From Enoplosus armatus (Eukaryota > Chordata > Actinopteri > Centrarchiformes > Enoplosidae), in NCBI RefSeq assembly GCF_043641665.1, contig NC_092191.1, positions 989,501-1,053,500 of the forward strand: a DNA stretch of 64,000 nt, read 5' to 3'. Position numbers and translations under genes: made by a program. The notes beneath the pieces are model-generated. The model was given only the letters and a program-made list of their open reading frames with translations, was not told where the DNA came from and ran no database searches. Shown one piece after another: positions 50,301-62,116 of the stretch; position 1 is the first letter of the stretch, and each line of letters opens with the position of its first letter.

Positions 50301-53300
50301 TTGTCATTTAAGTGACAAAAATAACCCTTTGCATGTAAGAAGCTGTAGCTGTATTTTTGTCACCTGTAACAGCATTTAATTAGGATGCTCGTGGATCTGT
50401 TCAGAGTATCTTTGAAACACTAGATTTGATGTTTGACTTGTGTTGCATTTTGACTCACATGTGATTGTTGTTGTAGAGTAGACTGACATGAGCTTGTAGA
50501 GGAATAATGATTCTCCTCAGTGATTGACAGGCCTGAAACAACATCAGTGTTTGTAGAATTCATTATACTTCATAATATTTTCAAAAAGTTCTTTGAGAGG
50601 AATCATTATCTGCCATCACCTAACAGTCTGTGTTTGACACATTGGGCATGGATTATTGGCACCAGACCTGGGGCAAAAACTGATTTCACCACCATGCAGG
50701 GTGGTAAACCGAGAACCAGACAAATGCTGCCAAATCTTGACTGCGGACGGAAGTCTGCTCTCCCAAACACCTTGGCAGCCGTTTATTGTAGACCTGTTAA
50801 ATTAGATTTCTTCCCTACTTGAGGTGTGCTTGATTTGTCTTTTCCAACACTCAAAGGAGCAGAGGCAGTGACTTTTGTTTAGTCATTTACGAACTAAACT
50901 GAAGAAGAGGTGAGATGCATCAAGATCCGGGTGGTTCACCACCACGGCAAGACCTTTTCAAAACGACCAAACTCCAGCAACACTTGAGGTTTTAAGGACA
51001 AATTTATTGTCATTGATTGACGTTTCGACTCCATCGGCTTCATCACGGTCAAGGGTTGACTGTGATGAGTCAATGGTTAACCCTGATGAAGGCCGCAAGC
51101 AGAGACACTTTGGTCTGACAATACATTTGTGCTTAATACTGAAAGTGTTGCTGGAGTTTTGACCCTTTTAGGCTCAGGTGTTGCCCCAGTGCATGCTGGG
51201 AGGGTCCCCAACACACTTACCTCATGTAACTGCGACCACATGGTCAGCACTCCAATCATATTAATGCTGATATATGCTTTAGCTCTCTACTCATTTTGCC
51301 CTTATTTCAAATTAAGAGTGCCTTGTTTTTTTAGTTTTTTTAAAGATAATTTAATCCAGGATTAACAAATCTTCTTCTAACTGCATTTAAAGAACCAAAT
51401 TATTTGGATCAGAATTAATTTTAAGAATTTTAGCCTGATAACGGCATTTTAGCCCAAATTAGTTGGCCATATTTGAAGAACAGGGCCCAGATTAGCTGTA
51501 GTAGGTTTCTTCACCCACTCATGATTGGCCGAACACACATGATTTAGCTAGCGGTCACCACTAGTTGGCAGCGCAATTGTTAGCCTCAGTATTAGTTTGT
51601 GTTAAGTTAGAGTTTTGAACTGTCTACCAGCCACAGCCAACCTTTTAGCAGCACTTGTCTGGTGTTAATCTCTGAACCTCCCTGTTTTTAGTAAGCCCCC
51701 CCCCAGGTGTGGTGGGCACTGTAAGGAATGGAGTATGTCTTTGATATGTGCTGTATTGCATTCTCCCTCCTCCCTCTCTACTCAAGCACTTGGGCAGAAG
51801 GGTGATTCCCCTGCTCCCATCTCTCCTCTCTCCCCTCTTCACTCCCCTGACTCTCTGGAGGAGCTCTCTCTGACCGAGAGTCCCAACCAGCCCCCTACGT
51901 TGGGATCTGCTGCACCCTTTGGCTCCTTCTCCACTGAACCCCCCACTACTCATTCCAAGGACATGCCTTGGGTGGGTGAAGAGGGTGACTCTGGACCGGG
52001 CCGTAGTAAGAATAAGGAAGACCTTCTCGATCCGTTAGCTGGTCCTTACCTGAGTTTAGGGAAAGACCCAGGGCCTCATAATCCGTGTGAAGACAGCGGA
52101 GTTTCCTTTTCACCTGAGGAGAAGCTAATTAGCTCAGACAGGTCCTCCACTGGCCCCTCCCCCGTGAACCCCCAGATGATGGTCCCTGAGTCTCACGTTG
52201 CCTCCTCTAACCCAACAGAGCACTGGGATTCACCATTCCTAGCATCTCAAGACAACTCCAAGGTCCCCATGGATACCTTCTCCAAGGACACAGCTCCCAT
52301 TAGCTCTTCCAGGTATGAGCCAGACCTGCACGGCAACCAGTCTGATGAAGATGATGACCTGATGTATGAGGTGAAGAAGAATAATAACCCATTTGAGGGC
52401 TATTCCCCACTGGCGGACAGTGGCTACTCCCATTTTGGAGACTCCAAATCTGACAGCAGGGCCTCAAAAATGTCAGAGAGTCCCACTCCGGATCTAGTCC
52501 AGTATGGCCAGACTGGAGAATCCCAGGATACCCCACCATCTTTCTTAGATGAGGGGACAACATCTGCTGATTCGCTCATGCAATCAGTGAACCAGTTCTC
52601 ATCTGGTCTGAAAGACGATGATGAAGAGGAGGAGGAGGAGGATTCTGCTCTGCCGCCATCGCTTCCAGACATCCTGAAGTCTTCTCCGCTCAACCCTGAC
52701 AAAATCGACTCCGGCTCCTCAGAGGGAAGCCCAGAGGAGCAGAGTCCCATCCTTGAACGGAGGATGATGGAGTCACCCAACCCTCCCATTAATCTGTCGG
52801 CAAACAACCCATTTGCCTTTGATGCTAAAGTGTCCCTGCTAAAGGAGATGACTGAGGAGATGGAAGTGAGAGCGGCCGACAAAGCAAAAGTTGATGACGA
52901 CAAAAACTTTGGAGCATTCGATCTCGTCAAAGAGGCAGAGGAAACCACCCCCACTAAGGTCAAAGAAGAAGAACCTGTTAAGATCGAGCAGAAAGATTGG
53001 TTTTCAAGCCATGATTCTCCCAAAATGACCGAAAGGTTTGAGCCGCTTGACTTCCAGAGCAAAAAGACCCCCGCTGATGATTCAGATTCGGAGTCACCGA
53101 CAGCAGACTCCCTGTCTCCAGTCCTGGAAGCCATGGCCAAGAACCCCGCCAGCTTCCAGGTGGAAACCGAGAAGAAAGACCTGGCGATGGAGTTGGAGGA
53201 GCCAGAGGTGGCTGAGGAGGTGTCTGAGCATGAAGTCTCCTCTGAGGAGTTCGAGTTCATTGAGCGACCACCCAGGGGCGTCATCGATGAGTTTCTTGAG

Positions 53301-53649
53301 GCTCTGGACACATCCAAGTTTGCCTCCTCCAAGCCCCCAGAGATCCCCATGGATGATGATCTAAGCTATGTGCAGAAAGATCTGGCTCCAGTTTCTGCTC
53401 CCCCTCTGACAAAGGTAGCCACGCCCCCTGAGGTTGAAGAAGAGGCTCCAAGTCAGAGCTCCTACCTCCTCCTAACCCAGGCCTCCCCCCAGAAGAGCAA
53501 GGCCGAGCTGGAGAAGCTCGACATTCAGCAGCCCCCACCGCAAGCTCCACTCACCCACTCCCCTGTCCAAAAACCAGAGGAGGCGGTCTCTAAGAAGAGC
53601 GTGGAGGGCGGCAAACTGTTTAAGATGCCAAACGTGAACATAAGAGCAG
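41351..53649 (+). CDS. rtn4: Reticulon-4 (Nogo), N-terminal part of the long isoform
   Basis: An ER-shaping reticulon; mammalian Nogo-A also limits axon growth. Only N-terminal exons are inside: 41351-41921 (190 codons plus one base), 50166-50219 (54 bases) and 51787-53649 (1,863 bases, the large isoform-specific exon). Joined they give about 829 aa before the reticulon domain, which must lie beyond 64000. Exon 1 starts MADSVEPQVSSTTPLFSD and is rich in Pro, Glu and Val. Exon 3 is acidic and disordered-looking, with NPFEGYSPLADSGYS, NNPFAFDAKVSLLKEM and EFEFIERPPRGVIDEFLEAL. Assignment rests on this layout, the PPRGVIDEF-type segment, the short-isoform exons downstream, and neighbourhood with rps27a and clhc1 as in human. 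Other reticulons (rtn1) have related segments. The second intron appears to be GC-AG. I cannot say which teleost paralogue this is. Confidence 0.87.
44775..44860 (+). repeat. Dispersed repeat R1, partial
   Basis: Carries GAATATCTTTGGGTTTTGGA, GTTGGACAAAACAAGGAAGA and CGTCACTTTGGGC, the core R1 phrases. Confidence 0.65.
45333..45400 (+). repeat. Partial relative of the hairpin MITE
   Basis: GTGGTTAGCCTAGCTTAGCA and TAAAGACTGGAAGC match one end of the element at 21793-21985; then GGGGGAAACCGCTAGCCTGG follows. Confidence 0.65.
47631..47669 (+). other. rtn4: Candidate in-frame microexon of rtn4
   Basis: A 39-base stretch between an acceptor-like TTCCATCCTGCAG and a donor-like GAG|GTAACC. Length is a multiple of three, and when entered with the one-base overhang of exon 1 it reads open (LLHGWKLKLDSR in the middle) and leaves the same overhang for the exon at 50166. 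This could be chance; no homologue is known to me. Confidence 0.25.
47890..48173. mobile_element. MITE with about 19-bp terminal inverted repeats
   Basis: The left end AGACTGTATATAAAGATGG (47890) is the exact reverse complement of CCATCTTTATATACAGTCT (48155-48173). The inside (GGCTGGCTGCAGTATAGGTC, CCCCGCCCCCTCCATGTTAG, AAACGTCATGATTGACAGCT) is familiar from a short non-autonomous element frequent in fish genomes. The right end merges into the minisatellite that follows. Confidence 0.8.
48141..48893 (+). repeat. Minisatellite of about 37 bp, 21 copies, built from a MITE end
   Basis: I count 21 copies of GTCGGCCATCTTTATA(T/A)ACAG, or close variants, spaced 31-40 bases apart, with spacers TCTGTGGTGGAGACCC, TCTGTGGAGACGC or TCTGGAGACCC. 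The first copy is the right terminal repeat of the MITE at 47890-48173. Variants (TATATACAG versus TATAAACAG; full versus shortened spacer) alternate in blocks, as expected from unequal exchange. Confidence 0.92.
50220..51786 (+). other. rtn4: rtn4 intron 2, likely GC-AG
   Basis: Exon 2 ends CCTACAG and the intron starts GCAAGT, the usual form of a GC donor. The acceptor CTCTCTACTCAAG ends at 51786. The intron contains an imperfect hairpin repeat (50953-51171) and otherwise no exon that I can see. Confidence 0.65.
50953..51171. mobile_element. Fold-back element with arms of about 100 nt
   Basis: The left arm (50953-51060) and the reverse complement of the right arm (51071-51171) match imperfectly along their whole length: for example AACTCCAGCAACACTT against its complement AAGTGTTGCTGGAGTT, ACAAATTTATTGTC against GACAATACATTTGT, and GGCTTCATCACGGT against CCTGATGAAGGCC. 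The loop is only about 10 bases. It is transcribed as part of an rtn4 intron. Confidence 0.75.
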
Positions 53650-56600
53650 GTAAAATAAACCAGTTTCAGCATGGAAACCACCCCCCCCCCCACATCCTCC
53701 TCAGTTTTCACTGGCACCTCCATGTCCATCGGCATCTTTCATCGTCACTCTTTTGTTCTCCTCCAGTTATTTTCTCCCGACCAGCAGCCAGTCTTTACTT
53801 TAGATCCCATCTCTTTCTCCGTAGTGTCACCTTTCCTTTCTTGCACCGTCCTGTTCTGCATTTTAAAGTCTGGTTTAATTTGTGTGCTTGTGTGTTCCAT
53901 TGTGGTTCGACCTTCTGCTGCATTTTGTGCATTTCTGTCTCATTAGAATAACATCATTTCTATGTACCTGATCATTTTCATTTTAAGATGTGGTAAGTAA
54001 AATGTGATCTTTCCCTTCATTTTGAAACCCTTTTATTTTCATTATTTTGTTTTTATATGCACTTTAAAAAGAAAAAGAGAAACATGGCAAACAGACAGAT
54101 GTTGATTAACCACCTACAAACACTCGTACAGCCGTTTGCCCACTGAGCATATTTGCTGTCAAATTGAATTAGCTTTCCACGTGGTTTTAGCTTCTCCCTT
54201 CTCTGGAAATAACTCGAGATGCCACTCTGAAACCCAACACCCACTCACAACTACATCCACAGAGCTACCAACCACACCCTGCTGCTGACTGAATACGCTG
54301 CCACTCCGATTCATCATGTGATTCTCAATCTCTCCGACACCCTCCGATACACGATTGCATCATGTTTTATGCACCTGAGGCTAAATACTGAATATCGTGT
54401 AGTGACAAACTCAAGCTGTAATAATGTTAGAGGGTGTTGAACTTTCCATCCACCAACCGCTCTAAATATTTACCTAGACAGGTTCTTTGGCCAAAATGCA
54501 AAGTTCCTGTGAATTTTAAGTAAGAATCAGGTTTCTGGAAGTAAGTGCACGCTATGCACTTGACACATGACATCTTGAGTTAAATTATTACGATGCAGGA
54601 ATCAGAACTGATGCTCTTACCATGTAAGGAAATGAGTACACAACATTTACAAACCAGGTCAAAAACATTGACCGGGAGGAAGATTAGAGCTGAAACACTG
54701 ATCGATCGACAGTAAATTGACAACAGTTTAGATAAATGCTTAGTTGTTTCAGTTGTTTAATCAAGTGAAAGCTCTTCCAGTGGTTTTCAGTGAGGATTTG
54801 CTGCTTTTCTATCATAATGAACTGGACCGTTGGTCAGACAAAACAAGAGGATTAGTGTGCAGTTGATTTCATTTGAGGCTTTGGAGGGAGGGAGGGGTAT
54901 TTCCTGTATTGCGACATGAAATGTAATAATGGATAATTCATGTAGGCTAATTGATAGAAAGAGTCCACTTGATAAAGCTTAATGATGCTTCCTCCTCTAA
55001 TGTCCAGGGAACGTTAAGATCTTAAATTTTTGGGAAACGAGAAGCGTGTGGTCTGCAGAGTTTGTAGTTCGTCTGTATTGTACCCTGAGGTCGTTGTGTG
55101 AGAGTAAAACTCATGTAATGATATTTCAGAGATGTTTTATCACCCAGATACAGAGCTGCCTCCTTCAGGGCTTTTAGAAAGTGATGAATCGTCCCTGAGG
55201 CTCCGCTGTCTCTCTGAAGACAACACCGCTTAGTTTTCATTTTAATGGATGACTCAGTTTTATTTAAACGGATATTGATCAGTTAATGCACACACTCGCT
55301 GTTGCATACAGCCACTGTGTAACTAGAGCAGTAGGACTTTGCTCTTTGACTGCGTGAGTGTGTTGGAGGGATCTCCTGTTAATTAAAGCCTCCTCCTCCC
55401 TGCATTGCGACATTGGCAGGCCCACAAAGGGTTCTCCGACCCAGAAACCACTCAGCAAATGTTCTACATTATGCAACTTGAGGTGCAGAGCTGCCGTCTG
55501 AACGTAAATCTCCCTCACTGATGGGAGCAGCTCGGTTCATTTGTTGCTGTACTGTGACGGATCGTTTCTCCGATCTGAGTAGATCCCAGATTTAGTTGTC
55601 CGGTCTATGAAACGTCCCATCACAGTTTTCCAGAGCCACAACTACGAGATGTTCAGTATACGATGAGTTAAAACAGAAAATAGCTGCAACCTTGCTTGAT
55701 AGAAAACAATAAAGTGATTATCAAAACAGTTAAGTCTACAGACTAATTGATTAATTGTCTTAATTAAATGACAAATGGTTGGCAATGAAAGAGGCTTTGG
55801 TTGTGTAGTGGCCCTAAGCAGCTGCAGATATATGAACTGGTAATTTATGTATTTTTTTACTGTTGATATGGTTTTAATGAGTTTACATGTTAAGTGCAGA
55901 TTACAGTCATTGAAAATAAGCCAGTGAGCGCCGAATGTTTGATGCACATTTATCAGACAACTCTGGATTCAGGAGTTGAACCAAAGCCAAAATGACCTCA
56001 GAATGACGTCCAATAATTGGCTTCATTATAATAATAATAAAACATAATCAGTGTTTCAAGTAGTAGATGGAGTCTTTGTAATTACTACTGCAGACTCACC
56101 ACTGACTCCAACAATGGGACAAATCTTTAGCTGATGAATAGATTTCCAGTGATTTGTCTGCATGCTGCTCTGTCTGTGGGGCTCAGTGGGTTAAATCACC
56201 AACCACGCCAATGTCACGTCCTGGGTTATAAAAACATTCTCCAGGTCAGCTGACTCTGTTTTACATCCAGTGGAAATAAGATGAGAAGCTGCCAAATCAT
56301 TTTCATTCAGGCTCTCATTTGCACTGATGCAGCCTGGCAGGATTTTAAGAAAACTGGCAAATTCAGATCATTTAACGAACATGCAGTTTGTTATTTTTGG
56401 GACGAGTCACGCAGAAGTTAGAAACTGCTTTACATTCATTGTGGAAGGGAAGAACGTAATGTAATTCATCATCTGACTGAAACCGAATGTGGGATAGTTG
56501 GACGATCTGGTGTGTCATCACATCAGCAGGAGAGCAAAGTCATTCAGAGGCTCGGATCACTTTGTGCTGCTTTATTCTCAGAGAGACAAACTTTGTACTT

Positions 56601-57442
56601 CTCTTTTTATGTAACCGTCTCTTTCACCACTCAAATCAGCATTTGATGTGAACTGTAGGTTGCAGGTTTGTTTCCAGCAGGGCAGCGAATGATAAGAGAG
56701 CCAGACGGTCGTCAATGGAAACGAGTCGTTGACAGATAAATCTGAAAATGAATCAGTACATTTATTATACTCTTAACTTTATATTGATTTTATTTTACTG
56801 TATTCTCCTTGTTGTATGTAGACCTGACTTCTACCTGTAGTAAATGACATCATATGAAACCAGTACATGCAGGTAATCCATCCATATATAAGACGTCGAC
56901 TGAAGCCTCTCTGTCAGTCTTTACTTACACAGATGTCTCAGTGTTTTCTGTCATAGTTAAATTCATTTTCTGGCTGGAGGAGGAGAAGAGGGGAGGAAGA
57001 GGGGAGGAAGAGGGATTTATAAAAAGAGGCAGGGGCCCTCTAGTGGGAGAGGTCAGTAATTACCACTCAGCGCCTGTATCTGTGCCTGTGGTATCTGATT
57101 GATTTACACCAGATAACTGTGATTATTTCAGCCTGTAAACACGCAGCAGCCTCTTTGTATTTTGGATTTCTTTGTTCTCCTGGTTGGGAATCTACCATGT
57201 AAATGCCCGGCAGTCCTGGCAGGAAACCAGCCATTATTTTCTTATTCCTAAACTGGTTGTTGGCAGCAGTGAAGGTGAGTGGAAGGTCTGAGCCTCTTCA
57301 GCACTTTACTGTGTTCGTGCTGCTGTACAAGTTTCAGTACTGTCACAGAATGATTTATGAGTTTCATTCAACACAACAAAGTTCTCAAATGTGAAATGTT
57401 TCATATTTGAATTTTTAAATTAAGATTAGGACCTAAAGATTT

Positions 57443-57634
57443 TCTGCTTTTCTGTAACTGTAAACAGTCTCTGGGTTTCAGACCGTTGGTTGGACAAAAC
57501 ACACGTCACCTTTTGGCTCTGGGAGATGATGATGATGAAGCAATCTTCACAGTTTTCTGACATTTTAGACAAATCTATCGTGAAAATAACTGATTAATCC
57601 CTAATGATGACAATCATTGGTCGCGGCCCTAAAC
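57443..57634 (+). repeat. Dispersed repeat R1
   Basis: GGGTTTCAGACCGTTGGTTG, GGACAAAACACACGTCACC, TTTTCTGACATTTTAGACAA and ATTGGTCGCGGCCCTAAA give the family order from head to tail. Confidence 0.65.
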
Positions 57635-57874
57635 GAGATCAGGAATCCGAGCAGATATTTAATGTCACCTGTCAGTAGTTCACCATAATACTCTGAGGTT
57701 TGACACTCAGCCCTCATGTGAAGAGGAGCGATGACGAAGGGAAAGCAGGTTAAAACATGAAGGAAAAGGAGGAGGAAGTAAAAGAAGGAGAAAGGGAAGA
57801 TCACATTGGGCAGTGGTGAGGAGGAGGAGGAGGAGGAGGGGGGAAGGGAGAGCGTGCCAAAAGGGCTGAGCAGA

Positions 57875-58145
57875 GGGGGGGGGGGGGGGGGGGGGAGGAG
57901 ACGTTTATAGTTGCTGCGTCAGAGCGCTGGCAGCAGACAGTCAGCTGACAGCACGCCTGCAGGAGGGAGTTCATTCGCTCGCTGCAGTCGTCTCCCCCAG
58001 AGGAAGCCGTGCTCGGGTTCTCCCCTCCCTCCTCTTCCTCCTCCTCCTCCTCCACCTCCTGCAGCCGAACACACACACACATTTACATTTACTGCCTCTG
58101 CTCGGTCCCTCTCTGTGTGGAATGTGTGTTTGCTGATCGGACGGC
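57875..58145 (+). promoter_or_regulatory. rtn4: Promoter and 5' UTR of the middle rtn4 first exon
   Basis: A run of 21 G (57875-57895) is followed within ten bases by a TATA-like TTTATAG (57904-57910) and the palindrome GTCAGCTGAC (57940-57949). About 200 bases of pyrimidine-rich leader ((CCT)n near 58020-58057) lead to the ATG at 58146. Promoter activity is inferred from the downstream exon. Confidence 0.45.
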
Positions 58146-58209
58146 ATGGAGAACAACTCTGTGGACACAAAGGAGTGCGAGCCGGCCGCAAAGCACTGGA
58201 GAGAACAGG
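58146..58209 (+). CDS. rtn4: rtn4 alternative first exon, short isoform (RTN4-C type)
   Basis: The ATG opens 21 codons (MENNSVDTKECEPAAKHWRE, then Q) plus one G, then a donor GTACAC. The overhang is the same as that of exon 1 and exon 3, so it can join the reticulon-domain exon in frame. The end HWREQ resembles the tryptophan plus basic residue pattern just before the domain in mammalian short reticulons (NWKDK in RTN4-C, NWKSQ in RTN1-C). It would give a protein of about 200 aa with a brief cytosolic head. The tissue in which this start is used cannot be read from the sequence. Confidence 0.65.
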
Positions 58210-59254
58210 GTACACCTCCACCTTTCTGTCTTTGTCTTTGGCTTGTTGGACAGTTTCTCTGCTGTGGTCCCTGCCAGCCTCAGAGTATGGAAGGTGTTCA
58301 CGGCTGCCAGATGCTGTGGGGAAACGCGCCGTCCCACATAGCTTGTGTTCTTTTTATTGCTTTGGCTCTTCTGTCTTGCTGACTGCAGGAGATAGATATT
58401 TGACATTGATGCTCAAACGGAGACAAACTCTTACCAGCTGTGAGTCCATCTGTAATACAGAGTCGGTGCACGTTTAGCTGAACCTCGTCCCGCTGCTGGG
58501 TCCATCGACTCCCAACGCAGCGTTCACAAGCTGAGCTTTGGAAACTTTGAGACAAAAGGCTGAATGCTGACTGTAGAATATGTTTGATTTCATGGGGCGG
58601 CCACACAAACCCTGATGATGATGATGATGATGATCGTGTAGCTTTGTAAGGGGAAGTTTAAACCTAGAGTTAAACCTTTTCATCAGGTTGCTAAATGTTT
58701 TTCATCCCGCTTCATTCATCTGTGAGACTAGTTTTTGTTGACGGTGTGAGTTGCACCTGATTGTGACTCCGCAGAGATACTTGACTGCAGGTCTTTGCGT
58801 GCTGTGTGCTGGTCTCGTCCTTGGGCGACTGCAGCAGCTACATAGAGGACCTTTGGACAGTCGGCCAGTCAGCCGCTGTGACCAAAGGTAGACTGTAGAG
58901 AGAGGGGGGGGGGGTGCTTTGTGAGCAGACTGACGTTATCTGGCAGTTTAAGGATTGGCTGGTGTGCCGGGGATATGCTAATGAGCTGGAGGAGAGTCAG
59001 GCCAGAGCCTTCAGTAGTTTGGCCGCATGTTTGCTGCGTGTGAGACAAACTAACATGAACGGTGTTTTTCACCGAATGATTCAGGTTTCAGGAGCTCGGA
59101 TCATATCGTGTTGCTGCCACTGACGGCAGTTAATGTGTCATTAGACTGATAATGGCAATAATCCTACAGTCCCTTCATCTTAGACCTGTCGACCAACACA
59201 AAACTCACTGACTGCTATTTTGGGAATGGGTTCATCCTTGAAGTCATTTTACAA

Positions 59255-59475
59255 CTGTTTCTCTAATGTGAGGATTTTCCTTTTCCTTGTCATAAATGAC
59301 AGAAAACTGAATATTTTTGGGTGCGTGTCGAACAAAACAAACTATCTCATCTTAACACTTTGGGCTGTGGGAACTCGTGAAGCGCATTTCTGACCATTTT
59401 TGACGTTTTACAAACCAAAGAATCAAAATCATCTGCAGTTTAATAATGAAGATTAATGAACAAATGTTGATGACA
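59255..59475 (+). repeat. Dispersed repeat R1
   Basis: AACTGAATATTTTTGGGTGC, CGAACAAAACAAACTAT and CTTTGGGCTGTGGGAACTC are diverged R1 phrases, followed by AT-rich tail sequence. Confidence 0.5.
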
Positions 59476-61989
59476 AGTCACAGAACCCCAAAGAGGTGTC
59501 ATCACAGCCATCAGAGCGAAAACCCAACGATGTGAAGCTTACATTACGAAACAAATCAATAATCCAATATCAAACTGATATTTTCTCCATTGACCAATGA
59601 ATCGACTGATCGATTGATATCTGAAGAGTTTGATTTCTGATTGATGTATTGTCGATAAGTCTGGCAAATAAGAAGCTAATATCAGCTAATGTTTGTCATG
59701 GCTTCCCGTGGGTCGACTTATTGATGAACAGATCTTTGATCGGCCCTCTGTAGTGGAGCACAGCTACACCTCAGACATTTTCAATCAGTTTAAGAATTAA
59801 ACGTGTGGTGAGCTCGGCCTGTTATTAGGTGTTTTTTAAAGCGTGTGGACTGTGAAGTGTTCGCTGCTGTCAGGAGGGTTTGTGTGACACCATGAGGCCG
59901 AGTTGCTCAATGACTAAGCAGTATTTGGGGGGTGTGTGTTAGAGACTGTGGTTGCGACAGTAGTGAAATAACAAAGCTTTATGTTGCCACCAGGCTGAGC
60001 AGTGTGTAATCTGTCGTTAGGAATGAGGAACATCCTCATCTTTTTGACCTCTCGCACGTTTTTCACCAACGCACTGACTCACCTTCCTCCACTTCCTCCC
60101 CGGGCTGAGCTCATTGAGGTGTTCATCACGGGGAAAAAAGACCAACTGGACTCTGTTCAGTAGTCAAAGCACGCTTATTTAAGATGCACTACAATAATCT
60201 GCACCATGAATAAAGCCTCACAAATGACTTTGGTGGCTTGCAACTGATATTACATAGTTTGTCCTAAAAAGCTTAGTGTGTTTCTTAGTCACAATTCTTT
60301 AAGATAGTTGTTGATGTTTTATAAAAGCAAATATTGGTCTATTGTCAGATGTTTAAAACTCCCAGATGTAGATCTCATTATCAGCCTCAGAAATGCTCAA
60401 GGGCTCCTTGATGGTAGTCGGTGCTGAGGAGTGTTTTTCTAAATGATTTCTCTGTCACTCATGTGTCACTGGTTGGCTCCGATGTGTCTGCATCGTCCAT
60501 GGGAACAACTTCTTTTTCTGCTCCGTTTGAATAATTTATCCCGTGCAGATGATTTTCTGTCCCAGGCAGATATTTGAGCCGTTAACCTGCAGCTGAGACT
60601 GTTCCAGTTTCTCTGGTTTTTGAACGTCTGCTTGCCTCAGGTCCTGCAGCCTGCGGCAGTTTGAGTTTTAGACTCATGATTTTAGCACAAAAATACGTGT
60701 TGCGTGCAGTATAATGTTAATTGGTTATCTACAATATCATTTTGGTATTGAATGATTTGGAGTATTGACTCCAGAGCTTTTAGCCTTCAGTCCTCCGTCA
60801 CGTCTGCGTGATGTTAAAGACAAACTGTCTGTTCTGAGTAAAAACTGTGTTGCATTTATAAGAACATGAAAAACCAGCTGCTCTCCTACAGCACACATCA
60901 CATATCATTAATGTATGGAAAAACCTCTAATCAGGCCTGATTATTAAATCTTAGTGGGTTTGTGTTCACTTTGTTTTGGAGCCTGTGGCTCTCCCAGCAT
61001 GCACCTGGTGTTCCTGGACAGCTCGTAGTTCCATACATGGATTTTTAACCAGATCTCTGATGTAGTCTCTCTTTCATCCGTTCTAGTGGGTTGGGTTTAA
61101 ATTCCTAACTTATCTCTTCTGCTTGGCATTTCTGGAGCCAGTTGTCCTTTTACAGCCAGGTTATGCAACACTCCTCCACCTCCTCCTCCTCCTCCTCCTC
61201 CTGCTGTCATAATCCTTTTTAGAAAACCCATTTCTTCATGATAACAGATGGCCTTTCACATATGTACACGCCTCTGTCTGTTTGAACTTTGAACACGATG
61301 CAGTGTCACTGAGGAATCTGTCATGTTTGTACCAAAGTCTGTTCCTAGTGTATATTAACATAAGGCCGTGGTGAACAAGACATTTCATTTAGATTTTACT
61401 TTAAAATTCTCACAATTACAACTCTGATTTATTTTTTTAAAATCACTCGCAGTTTGATTGACAGTACTGCTGAGCAGACACAAGAAATAGAACCTCACGT
61501 TTGGCAGTAATTTGTTCTTTCTCAGAAATCAAATGTAAAAGTATCTGTGGACGTTATTGTACCACTTTATCTTACAGGTCTGTGTTTCCCATGAACTTAA
61601 CTGGAAAATGATGTAAAGTTAATGTAGAATTGAATACTTGTCTGTAGACACATTGTGCATATTCAGGTGAGCTGCTGTGCATTTACTGAAAGAGTTCAAG
61701 CTACACCAGCAACTAACTGTGTGCCAAAATAGTTTAAATGACCAAATTACAAAGTTCTTTTCAGGAAAGTTATGATGTCAGTTACAGATCAGTTCAGAAA
61801 TGTCGGGAAGTAAGAGATGCTGCTGCTTTCTGACATCAGTGTTGTATTAAATGTTATTAAGAGATATTAGTATCGTGCTCCTCTTTCATTTCCACCATTC
61901 AGTACATGCGTCGTGGAGCTAAACGGTGCTGCGTTATATTTTAAATAATTGAAAGAGACTAAATGTGTAGTCATCAGTCGTCCGTCCAT

Positions 61990-62116
61990 CCGAAGTGAGA
62001 GGCCGAGCTGCGCATGTCCCTCTCTCTCCCTCTCCGTCTCTCCGTCTCTCCCCCTCGCTCTCACCTCTCAGCCAGGCGGATCCGCCGTGCTGCTGCCTGC
62101 TTAGCGGAGGTTCAAG
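61990..62116 (+). promoter_or_regulatory. rtn4: Promoter region of the last rtn4 first exon
   Basis: A CT-rich block of CTCTCTCCCTCTCCGTCTCT repeats (62021-62064) sits just before the exon, and a CpG-rich stretch runs from here to about 62830. This looks like a CpG-island promoter without TATA. Confidence 0.45.

Larger units (their letters stand above)
53650..58145 (+). other. rtn4: rtn4 intron after exon 3, up to the second first exon
   Basis: Donor G|GTAAAA at 53650. Reading through it would add codons to a stop near 53951, so a retained-intron form is possible but not supported by anything else. It contains R1 relatives (about 54685-54950 and 57443-57634) and, near the end, the promoter region of the 58146 first exon. 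I see no other coding exon. Confidence 0.65.
58210..62116 (+). other. rtn4: rtn4 intron between the middle and last first exons
   Basis: Contains a (TGATGA)n run near 58613-58634, an R1 copy (59255-59475), a (CCT)n run near 61176-61202 and unique AT-rich DNA. No other coding exon is visible. Confidence 0.7.

Noticed and set aside
52424..53350. 308-codon minus-strand frame opposite rtn4 exon 3
   Set aside because: It is a Ser-rich shadow of an acidic, Ser/Glu-rich coding exon; the sense strand has correct splice borders and phase.
53650..53951. Extension of the rtn4 exon 3 frame to a stop at 53951
   Set aside because: There is a donor GTAAAA at 53650 in the same phase as the other rtn4 exons, and the extension is low-complexity and unlike the exon; intron retention cannot be ruled out.
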